Assembly (NCBI GenBank): GCA_902805475.1
Contig: CADCSX010000002.1
Span: 1 to 64,000, forward strand
Reading direction: 5' to 3'
DNA length: 64,000 nucleotides
Source of the DNA: Entonaema liquescens
Taxonomy: Eukaryota > Ascomycota > Sordariomycetes > Xylariales > Xylariaceae
Part shown: positions 1-14,500 of the stretch, piece after piece
Layout of the letters: every line of letters begins with the position of its first letter
How positions within the stretch are numbered: position 1 is the first letter of the stretch
Notes under the pieces: generated by a model
Seen by the model: only the letters and a program-made list of their open reading frames with translations
Databases searched by the model: none
Told to the model about the DNA's origin: nothing
Made by a program: the position numbers and the translations under genes

Positions 1-113
1 CCTAACCCTAACCCTAACCCTAACCCTAACCCTAACCCTAACCCTAACCCTAACCCTAACCCTAACCCTAACCCTAACTCCTAACCTAACCCTAACCCTA
101 ACCCTAACCCTAA
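1..113. repeat. Telomere, CCCTAA repeats
   Basis: The window starts with about 18 head-to-tail CCCTAA units, the C-rich strand of the TTAGGG telomere used by most filamentous fungi. The orientation (C-rich strand reading inward) marks a left chromosome end. One irregular stretch near 78-90 reads CTAACTCCTAACCTAAC, so the innermost units are slightly degenerate. The array stops abruptly and AT-rich DNA follows directly. Confidence 0.97.
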
Positions 114-1984
114 TAATATTTTAAAAGTTATAAAAAATTTATTTAAATAATAAGTTTTCAACCTTATCATTAAACCGCTTTATTATAATTTTAATAAATA
201 ATATTTATAATGATAATAATAAAAGCTTAAAAGATAAAAAAACTTATTAATGATATAATTAAAAAATTTTTTAATAATATTAAAAAAATAAAACTTTAAA
301 ATGATTTAAATTTTTAATATATAAAATAAAAATTAATGGTGTTAAGAATTAAAGTTATAATATTATAGGTTAAAAATAAAATAAAAATATTTGGCTTAAG
401 AATTTTATAAGATAAGGTTTATTATAGGATATTTATTTATTATTATAATTTTTTATTATATAAATACAAATTAAATGTTTTTAATAAATTTTATTTTTTT
501 TTTTTTTTATAAAAATTAAACCATTGAAAATTAACAATTAAATAATAAATAATTATATAATTATAAAATTAATATTTTAATTATATATTTTTTAAAAAAA
601 CGTATTTTTTATAAAAAAAATTTAAAATAAATTATTTATTATAAAATTAATAAATAAAAAATAAATAATAATAATTAAAAAAAAATAAAATTTATAATAA
701 TAATGTTAAAAATTAAAACAAATTATATATAATTAATATAATAATTTATATTTAAAATTATTTAATATAAAAAAAATAATATAAAAAAATTAATAAAATA
801 TTATATTAATTAAAATTATATAATTTAAAAGAATTCATTTTTTAATTTATATTATTATTAAAACCGTAAAATATAAATGATTTATTAAATAAATAAAAGT
901 AAAATGTTATATATAACATACGAATTAATAAAACAATAATAATTTTTAATATTATAATAATAATTATTTTAATTACATTTATAAATTATTTAATTAACAT
1001 TTTATATAAATAGTTACCACATGATTATTAACTTAATATAATTAATAATTTTAAAAATATATTTTTTACAAATTTATTATAATAATATAATAAAAAACAA
1101 AATTAAAATTATAATAAAATAATCACACGTAACCGTTAAAATTATAATAATTATTTTATTAATTTAATTTTTTATTAATTATTTACATAATATTTATTAT
1201 TTATTTTATTATTTATTTTATTAATTTAAAATAATATAAATTTTTATAATTTTATTATAAATTAATTATAAATTAATTTTAAAAATTTAATTAATTATAA
1301 AATTTATAATAATATTAATAAAAAAAATTTTAATAATAAATTATTAAATAAAAATATTAAAATATATATTAAAATTATAATTATAATTATAATTAAATAT
1401 ATTTAATTTTTTTAATTAAATTTTAACGTAAAATTTTTAAAAAATTAATAATTAATAATTAATAATTATTAAATTAATAATTACATAATTATTTACGTGA
1501 TATTTCACATAATAATTAATTACATTAAACATTAATTAAATAATTTATAAATATAATTAATATAATTATTATTATAATATTAAAATTTATTATTGTTTAA
1601 ATAATTTATTTATGTTATATATAATAATTTATTTTTATTTATTTAATAATAATAAATAATAAATAATTAATAAAATATTAAAAAATTTTACAATTACGTA
1701 AATAATTATAATTATATATTTCGTATTATAAAAATATAATTATATAAAAATTTAAAATAATTTATATATAAAAATTAATAAATTAATTTATAAATAATTA
1801 TTTTAATAAGCTTAAACTTTATTATTAAATTTTTAACGTTTACGGCATTACCGTATTTATATTTATAGGGCGTAAAAATTATTAAATTTATAATAAAATC
1901 TAAAATAAATTAATTCGTATAGCTTGTCAACAATAATTGTGAAATAAAAAATTAATATTACATCTATAAAACATTAAAAAATCA

Positions 1985-2330
1985 ATAATAATAATGTTAA
2001 AAATTATCTTTATTTTATTATTTGGGGTTAATATTATATTTTCCAATTTTCTTTATTTTTTTTATATATTTATAAGACGTTATATTATAATATTACAGTT
2101 TTCAACATTAAAAAACACGTTTTAACGTTTATTAAAACCTTTAAAACATTATTATTACATAAGTGCGTAATAATAACACCAACATTTAAAATATCTTTTA
2201 TTTTATCGTTTAAAATTAATATAATGGTTTCCAATTTTCCCCGTTTTTTTTGTATGTTTATAGGACGTTATGTGGTAATATCTCAACTTTCAACGTGTTA
2301 TAATATTTCGTTAAAATATTATATTTATTA
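1985..2330. repeat. Tandem direct repeat, two units of about 185 bp
   Basis: Two adjacent units can be aligned by eye, with the best-matching parts at 2006-2110 and 2191-2300. Both contain TTTCCAATTTTC, a T-run, then TTTATA(A/G)GACGTTAT and TTTCAAC. Differences are mostly A/G or T/C, the second unit keeping more G and C, as expected for unequal C-to-T decay of one duplicated sequence. No coding content is seen. Confidence 0.6.
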
Positions 2331-2776
2331 CAATTAAACGCGTTATAATTAAACCTTATTTTTAATTTAATCGCATTAATTTATATTAACTTAACTAAAA
2401 TATTAATAATTATTTTATTTAAATAAATCTTTATTTATTTAATTAAAAAACGTTATTATATTATTTTTATTAAATTAAATTAATTATTAACTATTTTTTA
2501 ATTTAATTTTAAACTAATTTATTTAAGATTATATGGTTGTTTATTATTGTTAAATTAATGATTGGTTTAAAAATAATGTGGCGAAAAAGGTATAATAAAA
2601 AGATTATATAATTTAAATCTATTAAAATAATAATAATATGTTTAATAAATTTGAATTTAGGTAAGTTTTGTAAGTTTAAATAATAACATATCATTTTATT
2701 AATAAATTTAACATATTAATTATTTATAGTTGGTTGGTGGAATAATTTATATAGAAAAATTAGTAAATTAATTTAT

Positions 2777-3051
2777 ATATACAAAAGTCCAAATTAAAAA
2801 TTTCACATATATTTAAATTTTTAATATTTTATTCCAATGTTTATTGGTGTTTTTAATATTATACTAATCCCATATTAAATAAGGAATTAATAATAATTTA
2901 TATATTAAAATTAAAGAATTTATTATTATATTTTTAAAGAATTTATTTATTATAATTTAAATAATATCGTATAATTTTTTTTAATTTATATGTAATTTAT
3001 TTAAGTTTAAAAAGTTTAAATGTGTGAAATTTTTAACTTAGATTTTTATAA
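2777..3051. mobile_element. MITE-like element with terminal inverted repeats
   Basis: A left arm at about 2777-2822 and a right arm at about 3006-3051 are imperfect inverted repeats of roughly 40 bp. The core TTAAAAATTTCACA in the left arm is matched by TGTGAAATTTTTAA in the right arm, with homologous A/T-rich flanks on both sides. The roughly 275-bp element has no open frame of note, and the outer ends sit in TA-rich sequence, so a TA target site is possible. This architecture fits a miniature inverted-repeat transposable element, perhaps of the Tc1-mariner type. The family is unknown, and part of the arm identity could come from low complexity. Confidence 0.5.
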
Positions 3052-6000
3052 TATTATTTAATAAGAATAATTATAATATAATTGTATAAAATTTATATAT
3101 ATAAATATTAAAATAATATAATTTATTTATTTAATACATTTTTATATTATTGTAATTTTTTATTTTTAATTAAATATTAATATTAATTTTTTATTTTTAA
3201 AATATTTTTTTTTTAAATATTATATAAGGATTTTTATTTGAGTTATTTAATTTATATTTTATTAATTCTTTTTTTTAAAAAAATTAAAATTTAAATCTTT
3301 AATTTTACTTATATTGTAACCATTATTTGTACCTCGTATTAAACCCGTAATAAAGTTTAAACTTAAATTTTACCTTATGTAAGTAAGTATAAGTTTATAT
3401 TTATTCTTTTTGTTACGGTTGAATGATATGTAATGCGAAACTTAACGCGTAAATTTCTTAGAGTTTGAATTAAGGGAGTAAAAGAAGTTTTAAGTTAAAG
3501 TTACCCGATAAAACTTATGGTATAAAAATTAACTATTTTTACCTCGTATAAATACGTTAATTTAATTATAGTAATTATTAAATATTTCTATAGTAACGGT
3601 TTGAATTTTGGGCATATTAATCTTAAATAATAATATATAATTAATAATAAAATAATAAATTAAAAATTAATGAAATTTAATAAGTAATATAAATAACGTA
3701 AACAATTATATAATAAAATTAATAATGAAGGATATTTTTAAAACCGTTTCCAATATATAAATACAAAATAATTATATATATTAAAAAAATAATACATATA
3801 TTTAAAATAAAAAACTTTTAATTAATAAGTATATTTAAAAATAATTAGATATAAATTATATTAATTAAATATACTTATAATAAATTCTTTTTATAAATAT
3901 TTAAGAAATATATTTTAAATAAAATTAAATTTTAATAATACTTATATTATGGGTAATGTTTATTTGAAAAATAATAATTTTAATAATTTTATTATTTAAT
4001 GAAAAAAAGGAAAGGAAATAATATAAAAATATATAATATTTATAAAATTGTAAATTTTATTAACTTTTTGGTACTTGTAATATTGAATAAACTTAATAAA
4101 AACTAATAAATTAAGTTATTAATTAAAAATTATGAGTAAAGATAAGTATATAATATATACGGTAAATGGTATTATAATAAATGTAAAGTTTTTTATAATA
4201 TTTAATATCATTTATATTAGCAAAAATAAGAATGATAGTTATTTTATTAATATAATGAAAATAAAGGATTATTTGTTTATAACTCATATCATTATTATTG
4301 CAATAGAAGAAAAGGTAATAAGGAAATAAAATATAAGTAAAAAATATAATAATATAATAAATAATTAAAGAAAAAAATAAATAATAACTTTAAAAAATTA
4401 TAAGAATTTCGAAAATAAAGATAAATAAGGAAAAAAAAGAAAAAAAAGGATTCCACAATTAGGGGGGGGGTTTGATATTTATAAAAATTTAAATAATAAA
4501 TAATATTTAATTTCAAAAAAAACCACGTTATGTAAAAGTAATTATAAAATAAAAAAAAAACATAATAACTTATATTACATTTTAAAAAAAATAATAATAT
4601 AACGGGTTTAAATATATTATAATTAACCATTAAATAATATAATAAAAGAAATAAAATAAGTATTTTTGTAATAAAAGAAAATATATTAATATTTTAAATA
4701 TATTTATATAAGAAATAAAATATAATAAAGTTAAATAGAAAGAATTATATTATTTAAAAAAAAAAAAAAAAAAGTAATATAATAATAAAAAATAAAAAAT
4801 TATATTTATAATATACTTATATAAAATTAAAATATATAATTAAATTATATTAAAAATATATAATATAAAATAGAGATTGTTAAGAAAAATAAGTATTTTT
4901 TGAATAAAAAAGTTTTTAATAATAATAATTTAATAATATATAGAAAATCATATTAATCTTGCGTTTTATTTATTTTTTTTATTTAATTAATAAAAAATTT
5001 GGTATTTTTTTATAAATGTAATTTTCTTATAAATACTTAATAAGGTTTATAAATAATGTTAATATAATGTTTTTAATATATTATATTTATAAAAATAAGT
5101 TGTATAATATTTAATTATATTTTAATTTAAGTTGTTTTAATTAAATTAAACCATAAAATAAACGTTAATAATATTAAAATTTTTTTACGTTATTAAACCA
5201 ATTCTTATTTTATTTATTTAACACCATTACATTCTTTTCTTTTTTTAACTAAAATTTTAAATATGGTAATTAAGGCGGAATATATTATATTTCATTTTTT
5301 TTTAGTTTTTTTAACCATATTTTTATAAAAAGGTAAAAATATTTTAATATATTTTTTAAATCCAAATATTTACTTTTATATTATCATTTTAATTTTCCAT
5401 AATATAAATATATTAAATAATATATTAATAAGTATTTAAATATTTTAAACATTTATTTATATAAATTTTTTTCGGATATAATATATATATATAATTTTTT
5501 AAATTATAGATTTTAAGCTTATATAATTTTAAAAAAATTTTTTATAATAATATAAATAAGAATTTTTTTATTAAGGTTTAAGGTAATTCGTTATATTTGT
5601 ATTTTGGATTTATTAAATAGAAACCTTTAAAGGAAATATCTTTAAATATAAATAAAAACCTTAATTTTATCATCATTAATACAAAAATCCTTAAGTTAAA
5701 AACAATTTAATTTAAGATCATTTATAGGATTTATATTAAAAAAATTAAATAGAATTTTAAAAAATTTTAATAATTTAAATTCCTTAAAGAAAAACGCTTA
5801 AATTAATGTTGTAAAAAGGAAAATTAAAATCTTAAAATAAAGATTAAAAACTATTGTTATTGTTAAAAAAAACCGAAAGATAAAATTCCAAAAGTTATTA
5901 TTAATAATGTAAAAAGTTAAAGATATATTAGATGATACATTATTAACCTTACGTTTTATGGATAAAAAATACTTATACGTAAAACTTTTAGTAAAACGTA

Positions 6001-7199
6001 AGGTTAAGGACATTTAATTTAATATTTAAATAATAATAAAAATTTATATTAAAATAAAGGGTGATTTAAATTAAATATTAAAGGCATATTATTATGATAA
6101 TAAAGGATAAAGAATTTATTATTTAAAAGTTATAATGGTAGAATTTTTCAATGGGAAATATATTAAATTGGAATATTTAAATAGTATTTTATTTAATATA
6201 AAGTTATAATTATATAAAGTAAAAAAGTTTAAAATTTAAGTTGCCGATAAAATTTAAAGAATGTTTAAATTAAAAATAATCACCAAATTATGTAAAGTAA
6301 ATTATTTAACGAAAAAGGATATACGTTTTTAAATAAATATTTAAAAATTTAAAAAAATATTAAGGTTAAGGGTAATAATAATTATAAATAATAATTTAAA
6401 CTTAATTAATTATTTTTTATATCCCATTTTTTAGTAATTATAATGTGAAGTTTAAATTAATAAACTAATTAATATACATTTATAAAATTTATGGAAAATA
6501 AAACTTAAGATATTAATGGGTTATTTGTAATTAATTTAAAGTAATGTTATTATAAATATACCCCCCGATTATATTAAACACATGTTTAAAAATATACATA
6601 AATTATAATAATAATAATATTTAAATTAAATATAACTTTTTTTAATATTAATAATATTATAAATTTAACCTATTTTCAAAGTATTTTTAAATTAACGAGA
6701 AATGAAAATTTAAATATTTTATTAATTTAAAAAATTAATTTAAAAAAAATTAATAAGGTAATATTAAAGTCCCAAATATCGCATTTAATTGAGATTACAA
6801 AAAATATAAATTTTAAAAAAAATATAACCATTGTAATTAACATTAAAAAAATAATGTGGGTTTAAACGGTAAAAAAATTTAATAAATATATTTTATGCAA
6901 AAATATAAAGGGAAGATTTATGATTAATAAAATTAAATTTTAAGGTAAAGTTATATAAATTGTTAATGTATATGTTTTAATAACATCGTTAATAATAAAA
7001 ATAAAATGGTTTTTAAATTAAATTGTAAATTCAATTAATAATAAATTTATTTAAGTGTTAAACATTTTAAAAAAACCATGTGATTTTGTTAATAAAGATT
7101 AAAATATATTTAAATTTTTATTAAATAAATAAATTATTTTAAAAACATTAACAAAAAATAATAATTATAAATTTATTAATGAATAAAGAAAAGTTAATT

Positions 7200-8560
7200 T
7201 TAAAATTAAATAATTCTTTTTTTATAAAGAAATAAATTTATTTCGATTGGATAGAATTTTTGTAAAAAAAGATTAAATGAAATATATAAAAAAATAGGAT
7301 ATTTTACCTACATTAATAAAGACAAATTATTATCTCATTTAAGTAATAATTCAATTTCCTTTAATAATAAATAAAAACTTTAAGAAATAACATTTGCCGC
7401 TTAAAACCATGCAATTACACAAACACATTAAGAAATGTTAAGAAATCTTTAATAAATTAAAAAGAATGGACCACATATTTAAATGAATATGTTATAAATA
7501 AGTAATGTAATATTATTTTAAAATAAATAAAAATTCCTTTTTTAAAACATATTAAAAAAAGAAAATTAATATTTAAAAATCAAAAAAGAGATTAATTAAG
7601 AAAAGAAAAAAAACTTTAAATTTAAAACTTAAAAAATAAATTGAAAATTTAAATATTAAAAAATTAACGTTAAATAACTAATAATAAAAAAACTATTCTT
7701 ATAACATTTAATAAAAAATGTGTTATTAAACAAATCATTAACGTAATATTTTTACTTTAAAATAAGGTTAAATATTACAAATATAATTATTAAAACTTTA
7801 AAAAATAAAAATAATATTAAGCATATAAAAACCTTAGGAATTTTAAATATTATATATAATTTTTATATAAAATTATATAATTATAAATTGTTAAACATGG
7901 TGATTTTGGAATGGTTTTTAGAAAATGCCTTTAAATTAAGTAATAAAAAAATAAATATACTTATTAAACCCATTTTAGAAAGAGAAATAAAAGTAGTTAT
8001 TAAAAAGGTAACCTTAAGAAAATTACTTAAATATAATGGTATCTTTGTTAAATTTTATAAAGCTTTTATAAAATATTAAAAAAAATAGTATAAAAATAAA
8101 ACTTTTAAATATAAAGTTATAAAAGTTTTAATAAAATTCTATAAGGGATTTTAAAAAAAAGACTTAATATTTGAAAATTGGATAAATAAAACTTTAATAA
8201 TATTATATAAAAAAAAAAACTTAAGATTCTTTAAAAATTATAAACTATTATCTTTAATAAACATAAATTATAAAATATTTATTTATAAAAATATTAATGT
8301 AAAAATTAATTTAAATTTTAAAAAGAATAATTAAAAATTAATAATTAATTTTCTTTTTAAATAAATTAATAAATAATAATGTTAAAGTAATATAATAATT
8401 AATTTAAAATTATAAAAATAAGGAGAATAATATAATTTTTCTTTTCTTAAATTAAGAAAAAGTATATGATAGAATATTTTATAATTTTTTATGGAAATTA
8501 ATAAATTTTTTAAAGATATTAACATTTTTTATTAAAAATAATATTATTTTAAAATTATCT
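7200..8560 (+). mobile_element. RIP-degraded LINE (non-LTR retrotransposon) remnant
   Basis: Three decayed but collinear protein traces read on the plus strand. Around 7241-7335 a frame reads FRLDRIFVKKD and then PTLIKTN, resembling the end of the LINE endonuclease domain (SRLDRIY... PGIKTDH). At 7888-8079 a 63-codon open stretch ends LLKYNGIFVKFYKAF, matching the reverse-transcriptase motif GKAPGPDGIPVEFYKAF. At about 8221-8290 RFFKNYKLLSLININYKIF matches the NWRPISLLNVDYKI motif. At 8447-8490 KKKYMIEYF matches the catalytic EKAYDRV region, with its aspartate lost. The order endonuclease then RT is that of an ORF2 of Tad/I-type LINEs. Stops and frameshifts are numerous, so it is a fossil; the true ends are not visible. 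Confidence 0.62.
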
Positions 8561-11500
8561 TGTTAAATTTATAATGTAGATTATTTGAAATTACAATTAT
8601 TAATAATTACGTATAAATATTATTATAAATTAATAACTTTATAATTTTACTTTATTATCTTAAGTTAAATTTAATATTTTTTAATTATAATAATAAATAT
8701 TTACGTATATTTTAAGATATTTTAATTATTTAAATCTTAATTAATTAATTAATATTAATTTTAAAAAAATGCGATTGTATTTTGTAAAGTTATTTTAAAA
8801 GTAATTTGTAATTAAAAAGTAATAATTTATAAACAAGCATTGATAATCTTCAAATAATAATGGGGTAATTTGTAAATAAAGATATTTTTACATTATTTTT
8901 TTTCGATACCAACACTTTTAATAGAAGTTATTTACATATTTCTAATCGGCGTAACTACACGTATTTAACAATATTAATTTCGTAAGTAAATAGTTTAAAT
9001 TAAAAAAAATATCATTAAATAATAAAATAATACATGCCACACATATTACCAATAACATTAAATATTTAAATATAATTAATTTTTTATATAAATATAAGTT
9101 TAAAATAAAGTTTAATATTATTTATAATATTTGATTTTACTTTTCCTTAATTAAAAATAAAAATGTAATATTTTAGAAATATTTACTTTTCATTATTTAC
9201 ATTATAAAATTTAAAAGATTATAAAACCATATCATTTTAATAATAATTTTAATTATTAATTATTTACAAGTATTTAATAAGGTAATTTATATTATAAGTT
9301 CGGTAAAATAATCTTAAAATAACATTATTTTTTATTAAATAAACCCAAATCTTATATAAAAACATTAAAATTAAGCTTTTTATAAATAAATATTTTAAGA
9401 AATTAATAAAAATTTTAAATAAAATAAAATAAAATAACTTAATTAACTACTCTTTTTTTATCATAAAGATAAAAATGTTAATTAAAAAGATTACAACTTA
9501 TTTAAGCATTATTAAAGTAAACTTAAAAATTATAATTTTAAAAACATTAATATATATTAATGATATGGTAATAATCTTACAAAATTAAATAAAAATTATC
9601 TTAATAAAAAGGATATTTAACTTATTTAATTAAACAAATAGTTTAAAAATAAATTAAGATAAATTATATTTAATAAAAATCAAAGATTGTTTTAAAATCT
9701 AATTAAATAAAATAAAAACTCTTATAATAAAAGATTTTTATAAATACCTAAAGATATTTATTAATATTAAAAATAACTATATTAAAATATTAAAGAATTA
9801 TTAAATAAAAATAATAGTTAAATATTAAAAAACGAAAAATCTTTATTTTAAATATTTCTTTTTAATGAAAAGGTAAATTCAAGTAATAAACTTTTTAATT
9901 ATGTTGCGAATATAATATTAAATTAAATTTCTTAATATATAATTGTATAAAAAGGATTTTAAATGGGAATATTGGAAAATAGTTTAAGATAATAAATAAT
10001 ATAAAAAAGGTATTTTTAAAATAAAAGCTTTAATATATGTTATAATTAAAAGGGTAATTATTTATTTAAATTTATATTAAATATAATTAGTAAAATGTTT
10101 ATTTGTAAATAAAACTTAAATTTAAATATTGATATTTTATTTTATAATAAAGTATTTATGAATATAATGGTTATTTAAAAACTTTTTATAATTATAAGAT
10201 TTTAAATGGTTTTATTTAAAATAAAAATCAATAATAGGGAAAAATAAAAACGAATATATTTATATAAAAAAACTTAAAACCTTTAAAAATGTATTAAACA
10301 TATTTTTTTAGTATTATAATAAAATAAATAAAACCTTAGGAATAAGGGCAAAAAAATAAAGATTAAAAATTTAGTTAAAATTATAGGAAATGGGTTATAA
10401 GATAATTAAAAATATTTAAAATATTGAAAAAAATTATTTAATAAATCTTTAAGATGGTTTTTATAAAATATCTTAAAAGTTCAAAAAACCATATAATTCT
10501 TTTAGAATATTATTCCGAAAAAATAAAAAAACTTATTTTTAAATATTAAATAATGGATAAAAATAAAAAAACCGTTTTACCATATATTAATAAAAGACAA
10601 AAATAATCTTATAAATAATTTAAGTTTTATTTAAGTTTATAAGATGTTTTTAAAGGATTGAATAGATAGGGAATAAACTTGTAATAATAATGTTAAAAAT
10701 ATAATTAAAATATATTAAAGATGCTTTAATAAAATATTAACGGAGTTTTAAATTTGGAAAACAATTAGGATAAAATTTTACGTATTTAAAGTTAAAAATT
10801 TATTATAGAGATTTTTATATAAAATAATATTAATAAGTACGGAATTATCATGGGAATTATAAAAAGAATAACATTATTTTATTGATAAATTAAATTATTT
10901 TATAAGTTATATTTAGATTAAATATATTATAGTAAAAGAAGTTTAGTAAAGATTTTTTGAAATATAAAAGGTTTTTAAAAAGGAAAATTTACTTGTATTA
11001 TATAATTTTAAGGAATTAATAACCTTAATAGTTATAATATTGGAAAGCGCGGACGATAATATTTTAAAAAAATGGTTAACTTGTTATTAAATAATAATAT
11101 AATCCTTATAGTTAACATATTTAAACCATTCTTTTCAGAATTTTTATAATTTTTAAATTTTTTAAAAAGTTGTTAAGTATTTTAAAGAAATGTTTTGAAA
11201 TAAGATAATGTTAAACCGTATTTTATTTTTAAATAAATGATATTAAAATAAAGAACGAAATAAGAAAACCTTTTATTTTATATAAGGGATGTAATTGAAA
11301 AATATTAATAATTAAGTAGATATTTAAATAAATATTGTTTTTTTAATGGTTAAAGTGTATAAATATGTAATGTTTTTTTAATAAATATTAAATTAAAATT
11401 TTTTAATAACATCTTTTTTGGAATTTTTAAATATAGATAATTATCATATAAATATATTTATTAATATTTCCAATTATTAAATTTCCATTTAATATATAAA

Positions 11501-14500
11501 TTAGTTAATTTATTAATATTTTTCTTAATTTTTTATTAAAATAAATTAAATAATAACATTATAAATGCCATTTACCACATTTTATTAATTTTAAATAATA
11601 TATATGTAGTTATTTGTATTTTTGTAACTTTCGGTTTTTAAATAATTATTACATATTTTAATATTTTTGGTATATAGTTATTTATTTTGTTTTAAATATT
11701 AAGGAAAATATTAAATAATATCATTATTATTGTTTTTTTTTAAAAATAATAAGTTAATTTTATTTTAACTTATATTTTAAGAAATTATTTATGAATTAAT
11801 ATTAAATCAATTTTAAAAATTAAACCAAATATATAAATAACAAAGTTAAAGTTAATTTTAATGTTAAAGTTTACAAAATTTTAAGCAATTTTAAATGGTG
11901 TATTATAACCATGGATATTTAAATTTTTAAATAAATAACTTTTATTTTATATTATTGGATTAAAAAAATAAAATACTTAATTAAAAATTTTTAAATTTAA
12001 ATAAAAAAATAACTTAAATTAAATAAGTAAATACATATAATAAAATTATAAAAATTATTAAATTTAAAATATCGTTAATATTTATAATATTTTATAATTT
12101 TACTGAAATAGTTATATTTAAATTAATAAATATAAACTTAAATTAATAATTTTTATAACAATATAATAGAATAAATATAATAGATAATATTGTTTTAACG
12201 TAAAGATATTAAAAAAAAATAAGAAAAAAGTTATATTAAAAGATTTATATAAGCCGTAATAAAGACTTTATATATTAAGTAAAAATCATATTTATATTTA
12301 TTATCTTTATAAGAATAACCATTTAAATGATATTAACATTTTTTATATAATTTATAATAATTTTTATTTTTACATTATTACATAATACATTTGGAAAATC
12401 ATAACGATACATGATTATTAACATTTTAAAGCTAAAATATAATATTTAATATATATAATATTTAAAACATAATAATTACTTAATAATAATTAAAATTTAT
12501 GTTTTATTTAATATGGAATTTAAGTAAATTCCAGTTAAATTTAAATAAAATTTTATATAAATTTATATATAATAATTGGTTTATTATTATATAAATGGTT
12601 ATTTTATTAATTTTCTATATATATGTTTAAATATTTTAATTTCAAAACTTACTTTATTATTATATAATATTAATTTTATTTACATAAATTTAATAATGTA
12701 TACGTAAAAAAATATTATACATTAATTCAAAAATAAAGTAAGATTAATAACTTTTTTAAGGTATTTTAATATATTTAAAAAATTTATAAAAATTTATAAA
12801 GTTTTATTATTTTTTTTTCTTTTTTAATATATAATAATTAATAAAAATTTTTAAAATTTAATATATTATTTTTAATTTTTTTTAATTCCTTAATTATTTA
12901 ATTTATAAAACCTTATTATTATTATTATTATTTTTTAATTTGGAACTTTTTTATAAAACATAATAAAATTTAATATAATTATATACAATTATTAATATTA
13001 ATAATAAATATATTATTCCCTTTTTTAATTTACCTAATATTTCTTAATGCTTGTAAAAAAGAAATATTAATAACTTAAATAAACTTTTTAAATAAGCTTT
13101 ATAAAAGCTATAGTTTTTAATTTTTTTTTTTTTTTTTTATTTTTAACCTTTTATATTATTTATTTTTTATTTTTTTATAAATAATAATAACCCTCGGTTT
13201 TTTTAATTTTCTACAATAAATTATATATTTTAAATTTTTTTTTTTTTTTTTTTAAACATAATATATAAATGCGGTTTACTTCCGAATAACCGTGGTTGAA
13301 TTTATTTTAATACCGTTTATAATCTTTATATGTTGAGATGGTTTTAAAAGTATTATTTTAAAACTTTTTTAAAAATAATTAATACTTATGGTTTTAATCC
13401 GGACTTATATTTGACTTTTATTATTAAAAAGTTATTTAGTATTTTACTTTTTTACATATTTATTAATTAATATATTATTATAAATAATTTTTATAATATT
13501 ATTAAAATATTATTTTAAATATTTCAAATAACCATTATATTATTTATATATAAAATTATCTTTAATTTAAGAATTATTTTTTATATTTTTATAAGCCGTT
13601 TAAATTTTTCTTACATTTTTACTTTGGGGTATTTTCTTCGATGTTATTTTTAATATTAATGGATGGCTTTTACAAATTATGTTTAATTAATAAATATATT
13701 TACATTTTATTTTTTTTAATGCCATTTCCGTTATAATAACGCTTATAATAGCAAATAAAGCATCTTTTAATAATGTTTTCTTTATTAAAAATACCTTTTT
13801 AATCGTTTTAAATAATACTTTTTATATTAACATTATATATTTTTTTAATTAAATATTTACAAATATTATATATATGCCATTTATCTTTTTAAATATACTT
13901 TCCCGGCCTTTATATTACACTTTAATACCGTATAATAATATTAATTGTAAAACCATATAAATTATCTTATATAAGCTATTTGCTAAAAGTCTTTTAATTA
14001 TTGTTAAAAAACCCTTAATGTGATTAATTATTTTTATCATTTTTAATAATTTTATTTTTTAATTAATTTTATATTTTAATTTTTTATATAAATAAATCCT
14101 TAATTATTATACAACTAAAGACGTTTTTATAACTTTAAATTTAAATAAAAGAATTAATCTTACCTTTTTTCTTAATTGTTTTATTTAATATTTTTTTTTA
14201 ATGTTTTTTTAAAAGTTAAACTTATTATATTAATTATATATCTTTATTTGTTAAGTAGTTCTTTAAAGGTTTTAAAGTTATAAGTTACTTAATTTAATAC
14301 CATTTCGGTTTTTAATTATATATCGTAATTAAAATAAAAATAATTGTTGACATATATTTATATAAAGTCTTTATACTTAATGTGTTTATTAGTAACACTT
14401 TATTGATAAATATAAGTTTTTTTTATAAAAATATTTAATATAATATTTATAAATTCCTATTAATAATATGTATAAATATATTAATTATTTTAATTTCTAA

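Noticed and set aside
4132..4630. Open frames of 65 and 111 codons in the AT-rich block (plus and minus strand)
   Set aside because: Both are low-complexity Ile/Asn/Phe/Tyr/Lys strings expected from A+T sequence, without motifs.
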